Shown here in pieces: positions 25,616-34,470 of a stretch of DNA of 64,000 nt. The stretch's first letter is position 1. Each line of letters begins with the position of its first letter. Location: assembly GCF_016616885.1 (NCBI RefSeq), contig NZ_CP067102.1, forward strand, positions 682,001-746,000. The letters are read 5' to 3'. A model generated the notes under the pieces. That model searched no databases. It was not told the origin of the DNA and saw only the letters and a list, made by a program, of their open reading frames with translations. This stretch comes from Bradyrhizobium diazoefficiens. GTDB lineage: Bacteria > Pseudomonadota > Alphaproteobacteria > Rhizobiales > Xanthobacteraceae. Position numbers and translations under genes: made by a program.

Positions 25616-26110
25616 TCAGGTGAAGCCAGCGAGAATCTGGAGCAGCCGCTCCCGGTTCGCCTTCCCGATCTTCTCCTCGACATGCCGCTCGTGCTCGGCG
25701 GCGAGCCGCTTGAATTTGGCCAGCGCCGTCTCACCCTGGCCCGTGAGATGCAGCGCGTGCGCGCGCCGGTCCGATTTCGACTTGATCCGCTTCACCAGCT
25801 TGCGCTGTTCGAGGCTGTCGAGCAGATGCACCAAACGGGCCCGCTCTATCCCGAGGCGTTTTGCCACTGCCATCTGCGAAAGCCCGGGGTTGGCGCCGAT
25901 CACCGTCAGCACCGAATATTGCGTCGGCCGGATGTCGACGTCGCCGAGCGTCTTGATGAAATCCTGAAAAATCCAGATCTGGAAGCGCCGCACCGCGTAC
26001 CCGGCGTGACCGAGCAGCGCATCAAGGCCGATCTCGTCCGCGTCGATCCGCGGCGTCGTGCCGTTGCCGGTGTGCTTGCGGAAAGAAGTCTGGACTGCGC
26101 TGGCTGTCAC
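25616..26110 (-). CDS. MarR-family regulator, divergent from feruloyl-CoA synthase
   Basis: The 164-residue protein has a MarR winged helix (about 60-130; GLSQMAVAKRLGIERARLVHLLDSLE then KSKSDRRAHALHLT). It starts with GTG at 26110, preceded by AGGAG at a good distance. It is divergent from the fcs gene, and a perfect 21-bp inverted repeat lies between them. In Rhodopseudomonas the MarR protein CouR represses hydroxycinnamate genes and responds to the CoA thioester; the same arrangement is inferred here. Confidence 0.87.
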   Translation of the reverse strand: MTASAVQTSFRKHTGNGTTPRIDADEIGLDALLGHAGYAVRRFQIWIFQDFIKTLGDVDIRPTQYSVLTVIGANPGLSQMAVAKRLGIERARLVHLLDSLEQRKLVKRIKSKSDRRAHALHLTGQGETALAKFKRLAAEHERHVEEKIGKANRERLLQILAGFT

Positions 26111-26160
26111 ATCGTGTCTCCTGCCGGGCGACCTTAGCGCCTCGACGGTGCCAGCGGAAG

Positions 26161-26181
26161 ATTGTTGTTGACGACAACAAT
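26161..26181. promoter_or_regulatory. Inverted repeat, probable MarR operator of fcs
   Basis: ATTGTTGT at 26161-26168 and ACAACAAT at 26174-26181 are perfect 8-bp arms around 5 bp. The site is in the divergent region, 51 bp before the regulator and about 83 bp before the preferred fcs start. Size and symmetry are typical of a MarR dimer site. Confidence 0.6.
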
Positions 26182-26263
26182 TGCCGTACCCAACATTATG
26201 GCCAAAGCAGCCCGGAACGAGGCTGTCGCCGAGCCGGACGTTTCCCGGGGCGAGGAGGAAACC

Positions 26264-28114
26264 ATGACGTCAGCCACTCGCGGTGACGCTTCGAGCCTGT
26301 TCGCAATGCCAAAGACCGTCGCCGAGCATCGCGCCGACGGCAGTATCGTGCTGCGCTCGCCGGAGCCCTTGGGCGACTGCGCGCGCTGCATCGGCGACTG
26401 GCTGGAGCATTTTGCGCGGCAGACGCCAGACAAGATCTTCCTCGCCGAGCGTGACAGCGCCGATACGCCGTGGGCCACCGTGACCTACGCGGGTGCCCTA
26501 CGGCGGGTACGCGCGGCGGCAACCTGGATTCTGGCGCAAGGGCTCAGCGTCGAGCGCCCCATTGTCATCCTCTCCGACAACAGTATCGATCATGCGTTGC
26601 TCGCGCTGGCCGCCCAGCACGTCGGCGTTCCCACGGCCGCGATATCGCCGGCCTATTCGCTGATGTCGAAGGATTTCGACAAGCTCAAGAGCATGATCGC
26701 GCTGCTGGAGCCGGGCGCGATCTATGTTTCCGCGACAAAGCCGTTTGCGGCGGCGCTGGCCGCGATCAAGCCGCTGCACAAGGCGCAGATCATCAGCGGA
26801 AATGCTGGCGACGTCGATGCGCTCGCCTTCCGCACCGTCGCGGCAACGCCCGAAACTCCCGATGTCGCAACGGCCTTTGCCACAGTCACGCCTGACACGG
26901 TCGCAAAATTCCTGTTCACCTCGGGCTCGACCGGCACGCCCAAGGCGGTCATCAACACCCAGCGCATGCTGACCTCGAGCCAGCAGGCCAAGGCGCAGAC
27001 CTGGACCTTTCTGGAACAGGGGCGCGGCGATCTCGTCATCCTCGACTGGCTGCCCTGGAGCCACACCTTCGGCGCCAACCACAATTTCAATCTGGTGCTG
27101 CGCAACGGCGGCGCACTCTATATCGACGGCGGCAAGCCCGCGCCCGGACTGTTTGCGACGTCGCTTGCGAACCTGAAAAGCGTGATGCCGACGGTCTATT
27201 TCAACGTGCCGCGTGGCTTCGACATGCTGATTGCCGCGCTCCGTGCCGACGAGGAGCTGCGCCGGCGTTTCTTCGGCGAGGTGAAGTTTGCCTTCTATGC
27301 CGGCGCCGCGCTGCCGCAAAATCTGTGGGACGCACTCGCAGAGCTTTCGATCGAGACTGTCGGCCGTGCGCTGCCGATGGTCTCGGCCTGGGGCTCGACC
27401 GAGACTTCGCCGCTGGCGACCGACTGCCATTTCCTTGCTGAGCGTTCCGGCAATATCGGCGTGCCGATTCCCGGAACGGAGCTCAAGCTCGTTACCTCCG
27501 GCGACAAGCTGGAGGTGCGCGTGCGCGGCCCCAATGTCACGCCCGGCTACTGGAAGGCGCCCGAGCTGACCAGGCAGGCTTTTGATGAGGAAGGCTTTTA
27601 TCTCATCGGCGATGCCGTGAAGCTTGCGGACGTCGGCCGGCCCGAGCGCGGCCTGTTCTTCGACGGCCGTGTTGCGGAGGATTTCAAGCTCAATTCCGGC
27701 ACCTGGGTCAGCGTCGGCACCTTGCGTGTCGCGGGCATCGCAGCCCTTGCGCCTCTGGCGCAGGACATCGTCGTCACCGGTCACGGCGGCGACGAGGTGC
27801 GGTTTCTGGTGTTTCCGAACATCGGCGCCTGTCGCGCTCATTCCGGTCTGCCGGAGGCGGCAGGCGTCAGTGATGTGTTGGCCCATGACAAGGTCAGGAC
27901 TGCCATCGTGCGGGGGCTCTCAAGACTGAAGCAGCAGGGGGCCAATTCCTCCGGCCACGCCACGCGCGCGCTGCTGCTCGCCGAGCCGCCGTCGGTCGAT
28001 GGCGGCGAGATCACCGACAAGGGCTACATCAACCAGCGCGCGGTGTTGACGCGGCGCGCGGATGCCGTGGCGCGGTTGAATGATGACGCGTCGGGTGAGT
28101 GGATCGGGTTGTAG
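26264..28114 (+). CDS. fcs: Feruloyl-CoA synthase (hydroxycinnamate-CoA ligase)
   Basis: The 616-residue adenylate-forming enzyme should activate ferulate or a related hydroxycinnamate to its CoA thioester. The AMP-binding P-loop FTSGSTGTPKAV, the SAWGSTETSPLAT motif and a C-terminal SVDGGEITDKGYINQ lysine segment are visible. ATG 26264 is chosen because GAGGAGGAAACC precedes it; in-frame starts at 26162 and 26198 lack such a site. The hydratase/lyase and vanillin dehydrogenase genes that would continue the pathway are not in the window. Confidence 0.85.
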   Translation: MTSATRGDASSLFAMPKTVAEHRADGSIVLRSPEPLGDCARCIGDWLEHFARQTPDKIFLAERDSADTPWATVTYAGALRRVRAAATWILAQGLSVERPIVILSDNSIDHALLALAAQHVGVPTAAISPAYSLMSKDFDKLKSMIALLEPGAIYVSATKPFAAALAAIKPLHKAQIISGNAGDVDALAFRTVAATPETPDVATAFATVTPDTVAKFLFTSGSTGTPKAVINTQRMLTSSQQAKAQTWTFLEQGRGDLVILDWLPWSHTFGANHNFNLVLRNGGALYIDGGKPAPGLFATSLANLKSVMPTVYFNVPRGFDMLIAALRADEELRRRFFGEVKFAFYAGAALPQNLWDALAELSIETVGRALPMVSAWGSTETSPLATDCHFLAERSGNIGVPIPGTELKLVTSGDKLEVRVRGPNVTPGYWKAPELTRQAFDEEGFYLIGDAVKLADVGRPERGLFFDGRVAEDFKLNSGTWVSVGTLRVAGIAALAPLAQDIVVTGHGGDEVRFLVFPNIGACRAHSGLPEAAGVSDVLAHDKVRTAIVRGLSRLKQQGANSSGHATRALLLAEPPSVDGGEITDKGYINQRAVLTRRADAVARLNDDASGEWIGL

Positions 28115-28461
28115 CTAGTTGCTGATCAACCCGGTGTTAGGCAGGCTCGTCCCCCATCGTCATTGCGAGCGCAGCGAAGCAATCCAGAATCCCGCCGCGG
28201 AAAGACTCTGGATTGCTTCGCTTCGCTCGCAATGACGGGGGATGGAGCAGCAGCTCGCCCAAACACGCCAGCCATTCTGCGGCAATATCCTGCATGCTTC
28301 TTTTGTTGCCGAAGCAACTATTTCGTGCGAACCGTTCCGGACAGGGATGACGGCGCAGGAACCGCTGCGTCTGATCGGAGGAAACGATGCTCGGCAGAGA
28401 GGGTGCCGCGGGCAAATGCCAGCGCATGCCTGGAGGCGAATTGCGCCCGGCGCGTGGCCCG
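28115..28461. other. Intergenic region, 347 bp, with palindromic repeat
   Basis: Between the convergent fcs and MarR genes lies the repeat at 28158-28237 and then about 220 bp with no supported gene. A GGAGG before an ATG at 28387 is noted but the frame only runs antisense through the MarR gene. Confidence 0.6.
28158..28237. repeat. Palindromic repeat, family C (CGTCATTGCGAGCG...)
   Basis: The left arm at 28158-28191 and right arm at 28204-28237 are near-perfect inverted copies and form a stem of about 34 bp. The outer arms are shared with 32506-32585 and 47036-47086. Confidence 0.8.
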
Positions 28462-28965
28462 TCAGGCCCCGCTGCCGCCGGTCACTGCGCCGAGATTTTC
28501 GTGCAACCGGCGCAGCAGGTCGATCAGCACCTCGCGCTCGTCCTTGCTCAGACAGGACAGCAGGCGCCGCTCCCGTTCGAACGCAGCAACGATCACCTTG
28601 TCATGGGTGGCGCGGCCCTTCGCGGTCAGCGAGATCGAATGAGTCCGGCCGTCGTTCGGATCGGTGCGGATCGACACATGCCCGCGCTTCTCGAGGCCGG
28701 CGAGCGTGCGGCTCACCGGGCCCTTGTCGAAGCCGATGACGTGGCAGATGCGCGAGGCGGGGATGCCGGGCTCGATCGCCAGCAGCGACATGATCCGCCA
28801 TTCCGTGACGTTGACGCCGAACTGCCGTTGATAACGCGCAGTCGCGCTGTTCGAGAGCTTGTTGGCGATAAAGGTGATGAACGCCGGGACGTAACGATCG
28901 AGATCGAGCGTCGGCCCGACGTCGGCGGGCGCAGGTTTTTGGCGGGATCTGGTCGAAGGCGGCAT
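28462..28965 (-). CDS. MarR-family regulator, divergent from truncated P450
   Basis: The 167-residue protein has a MarR fold: RQFGVNVTEWRIMSLLAIEPG, recognition helix region ASRICHVIGFDKGPVSRTLAGLE, and wing RTDPNDGRTHSISLT. It is divergent from the P450 fragment with an 83-bp gap, so it probably once controlled aromatic O-demethylation. It is intact even though its neighbour is not, so it may have other targets. Confidence 0.87.
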   Translation of the reverse strand: MPPSTRSRQKPAPADVGPTLDLDRYVPAFITFIANKLSNSATARYQRQFGVNVTEWRIMSLLAIEPGIPASRICHVIGFDKGPVSRTLAGLEKRGHVSIRTDPNDGRTHSISLTAKGRATHDKVIVAAFERERRLLSCLSKDEREVLIDLLRRLHENLGAVTGGSGA

Positions 28966-29048
28966 ATCGGGAATCTGTCTCGCGGCGGGCCCAACGACCT
29001 AAGGGCAAGCGCCGCCCTTTCACAAGATCAAAATGAGGGAGGATCTTT

Positions 29049-29396
29049 ATGAGCGCACCCGGCTCGACCGCATCAGGCGTCCCGCATCTCGACGTCGACC
29101 CCTTCGATTTGAATTTTTTTGCCGACCCCTATCCCACGCATGAGCTGCTGCGCGAGACAGGGCCGGTCGTCTATCTCGACAAATGGAAGCTTTATGGTGT
29201 GGCGCGCTATGCCGAGGTTCATGCGGTTCTGAACGATCCCGCGACGTTCTGCTCCAGCCGCGGCGTCGGCCTGTCCGACTTCAAGAAGGAGACGCCGTGG
29301 CGGCCGCCGAGCCTGATCCTCGAGGCCGATCCGCCCGAGCACACCCGCACCCGCGCGGTGCTGTCAAAGGTGCTGTCGCCGACACCCTGCCGGTGA
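29049..29396 (+). pseudogene. Cytochrome P450, N-terminal fragment (CYP199-like)
   Basis: Only 115 residues remain of a protein normally about 400 long. They match the start of a P450 of the CYP199 type: DPFDLNFFADPYPTHELLRE, VARYAEVHAVLND, and EADPPEHTRTRAVLSKVLSP, after which three unrelated residues and a stop follow. The I-helix and heme-cysteine regions are absent. A good ribosome binding site (GGGAGGA) is still present. CYP199A enzymes demethylate 4-methoxybenzoate-type acids, which fits the neighbouring ferulate gene. Confidence 0.8.
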
Positions 29397-29672
29397 CAAT
29401 CACGCCGGCCTGACGCTGCCGGCGGCAACCGACCTGAACGAAACGAGAATTGTGTTATCCACGTCGTCGGTCTGAACCGTCACCTATGTCGGCGGTTGCT
29501 CAGCTTCGCGAAGCGAAGCCGGGTGAGCGTCCTCTCCTCACGAATGGTCTTGCTAGTGGAGAGAACCCCTCATCCGGCGCCATAGCCGAAGCTAAGCTTC
29601 GGCGTTCTTAAGGACGGCGGCCGAAGGCCGCCTATGCCACTTTCTCCCGCAAGGGGAGAAGGAAGAAAGAAG
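29397..29672. other. Gap after the P450 fragment, repeat-rich
   Basis: About 276 bp hold no gene. Small inverted repeats (AGCCGAAGCTtAGCTTCGGCG type near 29590) and a TTTCTCCCGCAAGGGGAGAA hairpin near 29641 resemble the CCTCTCCCC family. One frame at 29397-29470 is briefly open but unrecognised. This may be the scar of the deletion that removed the P450 body. Confidence 0.5.
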
Positions 29673-30935
29673 CTACACCACCTTGCTGCTCCCCTGTGTG
29701 ATCAACCGTGCCGCGCGCTGGTCGCGGGCGTAGATCCAGAGCCAGCTCAGCGCGACGCTGAGGCGGTGGCGGAGGCCGATCAGGAAGTAGATGTGGGCGA
29801 TGCCCCAGATCCACCAGGCGATGGTGCCGCGCAGTTTTATCCTGCCGAAGTCGATCACCGCGAGCCGCTTGCCGATTTGCGCAAGGCTGCCGGAATGCTT
29901 GTAGCGGAACGCTCCCTTGCTCTCGCCGCGCAGGCGGGCCTTGATCGTCTCGGCGACATGGCGGCCCTGCTGCTTCGCCGCCGGTGCGATGCCAGGCACC
30001 GGCTTGCCCTCCCAGGCATTGATGTTGATGGTGTCGCCGATCGCGAAGATTTCGGGATGGCCGGGAATGGTCAGGTCGTCCTCGACCTGCACGCGTCCGG
30101 CGCGATCGGCCGGGGCGCCCAGCCACTCCGCAGCGGGCGAGGCCCGCACGCCGGCGGCCCAGATCCTGGTCTTGGCCTCGAGCAGCTCGCCGCCGAACAC
30201 CACGCCGTCGCGGTTGATCTCGGTGACGGCCTGCCCGAGCACGACCTCGACGCCGATCTTCTCCAGCGAGGCTTGCGCATAGGCCGAGAGGTCGTCTGGA
30301 AAGCCCGCGAGCACGCGCGGGCCGGCCTCGATCAGCACGACGCGCGCCTTGGTCGTGTCGATGTTACGGAAATCGGCGGGCAGGGTGTGGTGCGCCATCT
30401 CGGCGATGGTGCCCGCGAGCTCGACGCCGGTCGGGCCGGCGCCGACGATGACGAAGGTCAGCCGCGCCGCGCGCTTCGCCGGATCGGTCTCGCGCTCGGC
30501 GCGCTCGAACGCCACCAGGATGTGACGGCGCAGTGTGGTCGCGTCTTCCAGCGTCTTCAGGCCGGGCGCCCACGTCTCCCACTCGTCGTGGCCGAAATAG
30601 GCGTGGCGCGCGCCGGTGGCGAGCACCAGCGTGTCGTAGGGCACCTCGCTGCCGTCGTCGATCAGCACGCAGCGCCTGCTGGCATCGACGCCGCTGACGG
30701 TCGCAAACAGCGTCGTCACTTCGCGCCGGTCGCGCATCAGGTGGCGAACCGGCCAAGCGATCTCGCTGGTCGAGAGCGAGGCGGTCGCGACCTGGTAGAG
30801 CAGCGGCTGAAACAAATGATGGTTGCGGCGGTCAATCAGCGTGATCTCGACCGGCGCGCCCGCCAGCCGGTAGGTCGTCTCCAGTCCGCCGAAGCCGGCG
30901 CCGACGATGACGACGCGATGCGGTGTCGTGGTCAT
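29673..30935 (-). CDS. ndh: Type II NADH dehydrogenase (NDH-2)
   Basis: The 420-residue flavoprotein oxidises NADH and reduces quinone without pumping protons. It has two dinucleotide-binding motifs: VGAGFGGLETTYRL at the N-terminus for FAD and VGAGPTGVELAG near residue 165 for NADH. The C-terminus holds a hydrophobic, aromatic segment (IAWWIWGIAHIYFLIG) that should anchor it to the inner membrane. It is alone on its strand, with no partner genes. Confidence 0.9.
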   Translation of the reverse strand: MTTTPHRVVIVGAGFGGLETTYRLAGAPVEITLIDRRNHHLFQPLLYQVATASLSTSEIAWPVRHLMRDRREVTTLFATVSGVDASRRCVLIDDGSEVPYDTLVLATGARHAYFGHDEWETWAPGLKTLEDATTLRRHILVAFERAERETDPAKRAARLTFVIVGAGPTGVELAGTIAEMAHHTLPADFRNIDTTKARVVLIEAGPRVLAGFPDDLSAYAQASLEKIGVEVVLGQAVTEINRDGVVFGGELLEAKTRIWAAGVRASPAAEWLGAPADRAGRVQVEDDLTIPGHPEIFAIGDTININAWEGKPVPGIAPAAKQQGRHVAETIKARLRGESKGAFRYKHSGSLAQIGKRLAVIDFGRIKLRGTIAWWIWGIAHIYFLIGLRHRLSVALSWLWIYARDQRAARLITQGSSKVV

Positions 30936-31250
30936 GATGTACCCTCGAATCTCGCTGCTCTACTCTCTCATTTAAGTGCGGATTGGCCTCCGTGGTCCAA
31001 TAGCCGTTATCAATCGGAGGATAGGCCTGATGTATCGATCCCGCGAAAAAGCGCCGCAGCCTTGGTCGAAGTGAGTAGAATTATATTTCTTGCCATCCCC
31101 GATTGGGGCGAAATATGGTGCAGGGGCGGGCGCTGAGCCATTGGCGGCGCGACAGATTTTGCGTTCAATAGCGACAGACCCGGGGCGGCGATCACCCCGT
31201 TTCCGGGATCAATAATGTTTCCGGGATCAATAATAAGGAGGGGAGTGGTT
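30936..31250. other. Intergenic region, 315 bp
   Basis: This is the divergent control region between ndh and the binding protein. The only structure seen is the 18-bp tandem duplication at 31199-31234, next to the ribosome binding site AAGGAGGGG. Confidence 0.5.
31199..31234 (+). repeat. Perfect 18-bp tandem duplication in a leader
   Basis: GTTTCCGGGATCAATAAT occurs at 31199-31216 and again at 31217-31234, ending directly before the AAGGAGGGG ribosome binding site of the binding-protein gene. Two identical copies suggest a recent duplication. Confidence 0.9.
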
Positions 31251-32423
31251 ATGAAGACAGCATTCTGGCTGGCGGGTGCGGCTGCGCTCGCGCTGGCGAG
31301 CCCAGCATTCGCCGGCGACACCATCAAGATCGGTTTCGTTTCGACCTTCAGCGGCCCGGGCGCCGTGATCGGCAACGACATGCGCAACTCCTTCGAGCTC
31401 GCGCTCGATCACATGGGCCGCAAGATGGACGGCAAGCCAGTCGAGGTGATCTACGAGGACGACGGCCAGAAGCCCGATGTTGGCAAGCAGAAGACCGAAA
31501 AGCTGGTGCAGTCCGACAAGGTCGATTTCCTCGCCGGCTACATCTGGTCGAACGTGCTGCTCGCCTCGCTCAAGACCGCGGTGGACTCGCAGACCTTCCT
31601 GATCTCGGCCAACGCCGGCCCGTCGCAGCTCGCGGGCGAGCTGTGCAGCCCTTACGTGTTCTCGACCTCCTGGCAGAACGACCAGACGCCGGCCGCGATG
31701 GGCCTCTACATGAACCAGAAGGGCGTCAAGAGCGTGTTCCTGATCGGGCCGAACTACGCGGCCGGCAAGGACATGCTCGCGGGCGTGAAGAGCACGTTCA
31801 AGGGTGAGGTCAAAGGCGAGGAATACACGGTCTGGCCGAGCCAGCTCGACTTCTCTGCCGAACTCTCCAAGGCGCGCGCCTCGGGCGCGGAATCGATCTT
31901 CGTATTCTATCCCGGTCCGGCCGGCGTGCAGTTCCTCAATCAATATGCGCAGGCGGGCCTGAAGAGCACGATGCCGCTCTACACGGCGTTCACCGTCGAC
32001 GAGCTCTCGCTGCCGCTGCAGAAGGAGAACGCGCTCGGCGTTCCCGGGGCGCAGGAATGGGTCAACGACCTCCCCAACGAGCAGAACAAGCGCTTCGTCG
32101 CCGACTATCGCAAGAAGTACACCGGCCTGCGCCCGACCTATTACGGTGCGCAAGCCTATGACGCGGCCCAGCTGATCAACAGCGCTGTGGTCGCGGTGAA
32201 AGGCGATACCAGCAAGAAGGACGCGATGAAGGCCGAGATGGAGAAGGCCAACATCAAGTCGCTGCGCGGCTCGTTCAAATACGGCAACAACCATATCCCG
32301 GTGCAGAGCTTCTATCTGCAGGACGTCGTCAAGGACGGCGACGGCCAGCTCTCGCTGAAGACGGTTGCCACCATCGTCGAGAACGACCAGGATCGCTTCC
32401 ACGACAAGTGTAAGATGAAGTGA
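31251..32423 (+). CDS. HAAT-family (branched-chain amino acid type) binding protein, no adjacent permease
   Basis: The 390-residue protein has a signal peptide (1-21, ending SPAFAG) and a LivJ-like fold: TIKIGFVSTFSGPGAVIG, VIYEDDGQKPDVGKQ, and AQAYDAAQLINSAV near the C-terminus. It should bind an amino acid or an aromatic or organic acid. The shikimate livHMGF operon downstream already has its own binding protein on the other strand. This one may instead serve the livHMGF set at 43.7-47 kb, which has none. ATG 31251 has a strong ribosome binding site. Confidence 0.88.
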   Translation: MKTAFWLAGAAALALASPAFAGDTIKIGFVSTFSGPGAVIGNDMRNSFELALDHMGRKMDGKPVEVIYEDDGQKPDVGKQKTEKLVQSDKVDFLAGYIWSNVLLASLKTAVDSQTFLISANAGPSQLAGELCSPYVFSTSWQNDQTPAAMGLYMNQKGVKSVFLIGPNYAAGKDMLAGVKSTFKGEVKGEEYTVWPSQLDFSAELSKARASGAESIFVFYPGPAGVQFLNQYAQAGLKSTMPLYTAFTVDELSLPLQKENALGVPGAQEWVNDLPNEQNKRFVADYRKKYTGLRPTYYGAQAYDAAQLINSAVVAVKGDTSKKDAMKAEMEKANIKSLRGSFKYGNNHIPVQSFYLQDVVKDGDGQLSLKTVATIVENDQDRFHDKCKMK

Positions 32424-32427
32424 GGCT

Positions 32428-32585
32428 TTGCCTCTCTCCCCGCGCTTGTCCCGCCGAAGCTTTAGCGAAGGCGGATGCGGGGAGGGAGCTCTCAGCACTC
32501 TCCTCCGTCATCGCGAGCGTAGCGAAGCAATCCAGAATCCCTCCGTGGAAATACTCGGGGTTGCTTCGCTCCGCTCGCAATGACG
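32428..32585. repeat. Composite repeat block (CCTCTCCCC family plus family C palindrome)
   Basis: A TCTCCCCGCGCTTG...GGCGGATGCGGGGAG hairpin (about 32432-32487) is followed by a family C palindrome with left arm near 32506-32539 and right arm 32561-32585. It lies between two convergent genes. Confidence 0.7.
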
Positions 32586-32598
32586 GCGTGGATGGAGC

Positions 32599-34470
32599 CT
32601 ACACCCTTGGCATGCTCGCGGGGCGCACCTCACGAGCCTGCGCTGCGAGCCTGATCCCTGCGTTTGCGGCGCCAAATCCCTGGTAGCTCCGTCGCTCCAC
32701 GATCTCAAAGAAGAAGCGCTCATCAAAGATGTGGGTGTAGACCTGGAAGAACTCGCCGTCGCCCTCGTGGTCGTAGAGGATGTGGTTGGCGCGGAGTTTT
32801 GCCATGATGTCGGGCGCGAGGTCGTACTTGGCTTCGATGTCGTCGTAATAGTTGTCAGGGATATCGAGAAAATCCGCGCCGCGGGCGCGCATCACGGCGA
32901 CGGTCGCGAAGATGTCTTTGCACGCAAACGCGACGTGCTGCACGCCTGAGCCGAAAAATTCCGAGATGAAGCGCGCCGGCAGCGTGCGGTTGGCCGAGGA
33001 GCCGTTGAGCACGAAGCACAGGCTCTGGTCACCGTTGATGACGGCCTGGCTCTGCACGAGGCCTCGGGGGTCGGCGATCTCCATCTGCGGCAGGCGCTTG
33101 AGGTCGAGGATGCCGGTGTAAAACAGCAGCCAGGACAGCATCTCGTCATAAGGCATCGACTGCGCGATGTGGTCGATGGCGAGCAGCGCATCCGCGCTTG
33201 CTTCGCTCGCAACCGGCGCAAAATCCGTGTCCCAGTTCTTGCCGGCCTGGTCGAGGAAATAAAGCAGGCTGCCGCCGACGCCGTGGATCGCGGGGATCTC
33301 CAGCTCGCCCGGCCCGACCGGCTGATAGAAGGTGCGTGCCTTCAGCGTTTCGGCTCGCTGCATGGCGAGGCCGGCATTGTCGACGTCGAGCGCGATGGCG
33401 CAGACGCCCGGGCCATGCGTGACATAGTGCGAATGCGCAAAGCCGTCGGTCTCTGAGTTGATCACGAGCTCGACCTCGCCCTGCGACCAGCGCTCCACCG
33501 CCTTGCTGCGGTGCTTGCCGGTCTTGCGGAAGCCGAGCCGCGAGAATAGATGCGCGAGCTCACCGGCCTTGGTCTCGTTGACGGCAAACTCGATGAAGCC
33601 CGTGCCGCTGCTCTTGGCCTTCGGTGCCAAGGGCTCGCCGACGAGCTTTGGCCAATCCGGGGCGAGCTGGTCCTGCAACAGGATCAGCGAGCGCAGGCCA
33701 TCGACGGCTGTCTGCGCCGCCGAGCCGGCGCGGAACTGGTCGTTGAAGATCTCCAGCGACCACGGACCGGAATAGCCGGTCGCCGCGATCGCCTGCATGA
33801 ACTCGACGACCGGCAGGTCGCCCTGGCCGGGAAAGGAGCGGAAGTGTCGGCTCCACGACAGGATGTCGAGCTCGAGCTTCGGTGCGTCGGCCAACTGCAC
33901 CAGAAAGATCTTGTCGCCGGGGATCGAGGCCATCGCGCGGACCGGGAAGCCGGGCGCCAGCGCGTGAAAGCTGTCGAGGATGACGCCGATCGCGGAATGA
34001 TCGGCGCGGCGCACGATCTCCCAGGCATCGCGATAGTCGTTGACATGCCGCCCCCAGGCCAGCGCCTCGTAGCCGACGCGCAAAGACCGCTCGGCGGCGC
34101 GGTCGCCGAGCTCGCGGAAATCATCGGCGGCGCGATCGATGCCGCCGAGCGAGGCCGGCGAGACGTTGGAGCAGATCAGCAGCAGATCGGTGCCGAGCTC
34201 CTGCATCAGATCGAACTTGCGCTCGGCGCGGGCAAAATTGCGCGAGCGCTGCGGCTCCGGCATGCCCTCGAAGTCGCGGAACGGCTGGAATGCGCAGATC
34301 TCGAGATTGAGGTCCTTGCAGAGATTTGCGATGTCGCGCGGGCTCGAACCGAACGACAGCAGGTCGTTCTCGAAGATCTCGACCGCCTCGAAGCCGGCGG
34401 ATGCGATGGCGCGAAGCTTTTCGTCGAGTGCGCCTGAGAGGGAAACGGTCGCGATCGAGCGCTTGTTCAT
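32599..34470 (-). CDS. quiC: 3-Dehydroshikimate dehydratase (QuiC type, isomerase-VOC fusion)
   Basis: The 623-residue protein has two parts. Residues about 1-275 form a sugar-isomerase-like TIM barrel (AGFEAVEIFENDLL, VGYEALAWGRHVNDY, EIFNDQF); residues about 290-610 are a VOC domain resembling 4-hydroxyphenylpyruvate dioxygenase (GVQHVAFACKDIFA, ERRSYQGFGAANAG). This fusion is the QuiC1 type of dehydratase that makes protocatechuate from 3-dehydroshikimate; catalysis is in the barrel. It is the last gene of the shikimate operon and overlaps livF by ATGA. Confidence 0.85.
   Translation of the reverse strand: MNKRSIATVSLSGALDEKLRAIASAGFEAVEIFENDLLSFGSSPRDIANLCKDLNLEICAFQPFRDFEGMPEPQRSRNFARAERKFDLMQELGTDLLLICSNVSPASLGGIDRAADDFRELGDRAAERSLRVGYEALAWGRHVNDYRDAWEIVRRADHSAIGVILDSFHALAPGFPVRAMASIPGDKIFLVQLADAPKLELDILSWSRHFRSFPGQGDLPVVEFMQAIAATGYSGPWSLEIFNDQFRAGSAAQTAVDGLRSLILLQDQLAPDWPKLVGEPLAPKAKSSGTGFIEFAVNETKAGELAHLFSRLGFRKTGKHRSKAVERWSQGEVELVINSETDGFAHSHYVTHGPGVCAIALDVDNAGLAMQRAETLKARTFYQPVGPGELEIPAIHGVGGSLLYFLDQAGKNWDTDFAPVASEASADALLAIDHIAQSMPYDEMLSWLLFYTGILDLKRLPQMEIADPRGLVQSQAVINGDQSLCFVLNGSSANRTLPARFISEFFGSGVQHVAFACKDIFATVAVMRARGADFLDIPDNYYDDIEAKYDLAPDIMAKLRANHILYDHEGDGEFFQVYTHIFDERFFFEIVERRSYQGFGAANAGIRLAAQAREVRPASMPRV

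Noticed and set aside
28387..29052. ATG with a strong GGAGGAAAC site opening a 221-codon frame
   Set aside because: The frame is antisense to the MarR gene over nearly all its length and encodes no recognisable domain. The ribosome-binding-like sequence may be a relic of a lost gene.
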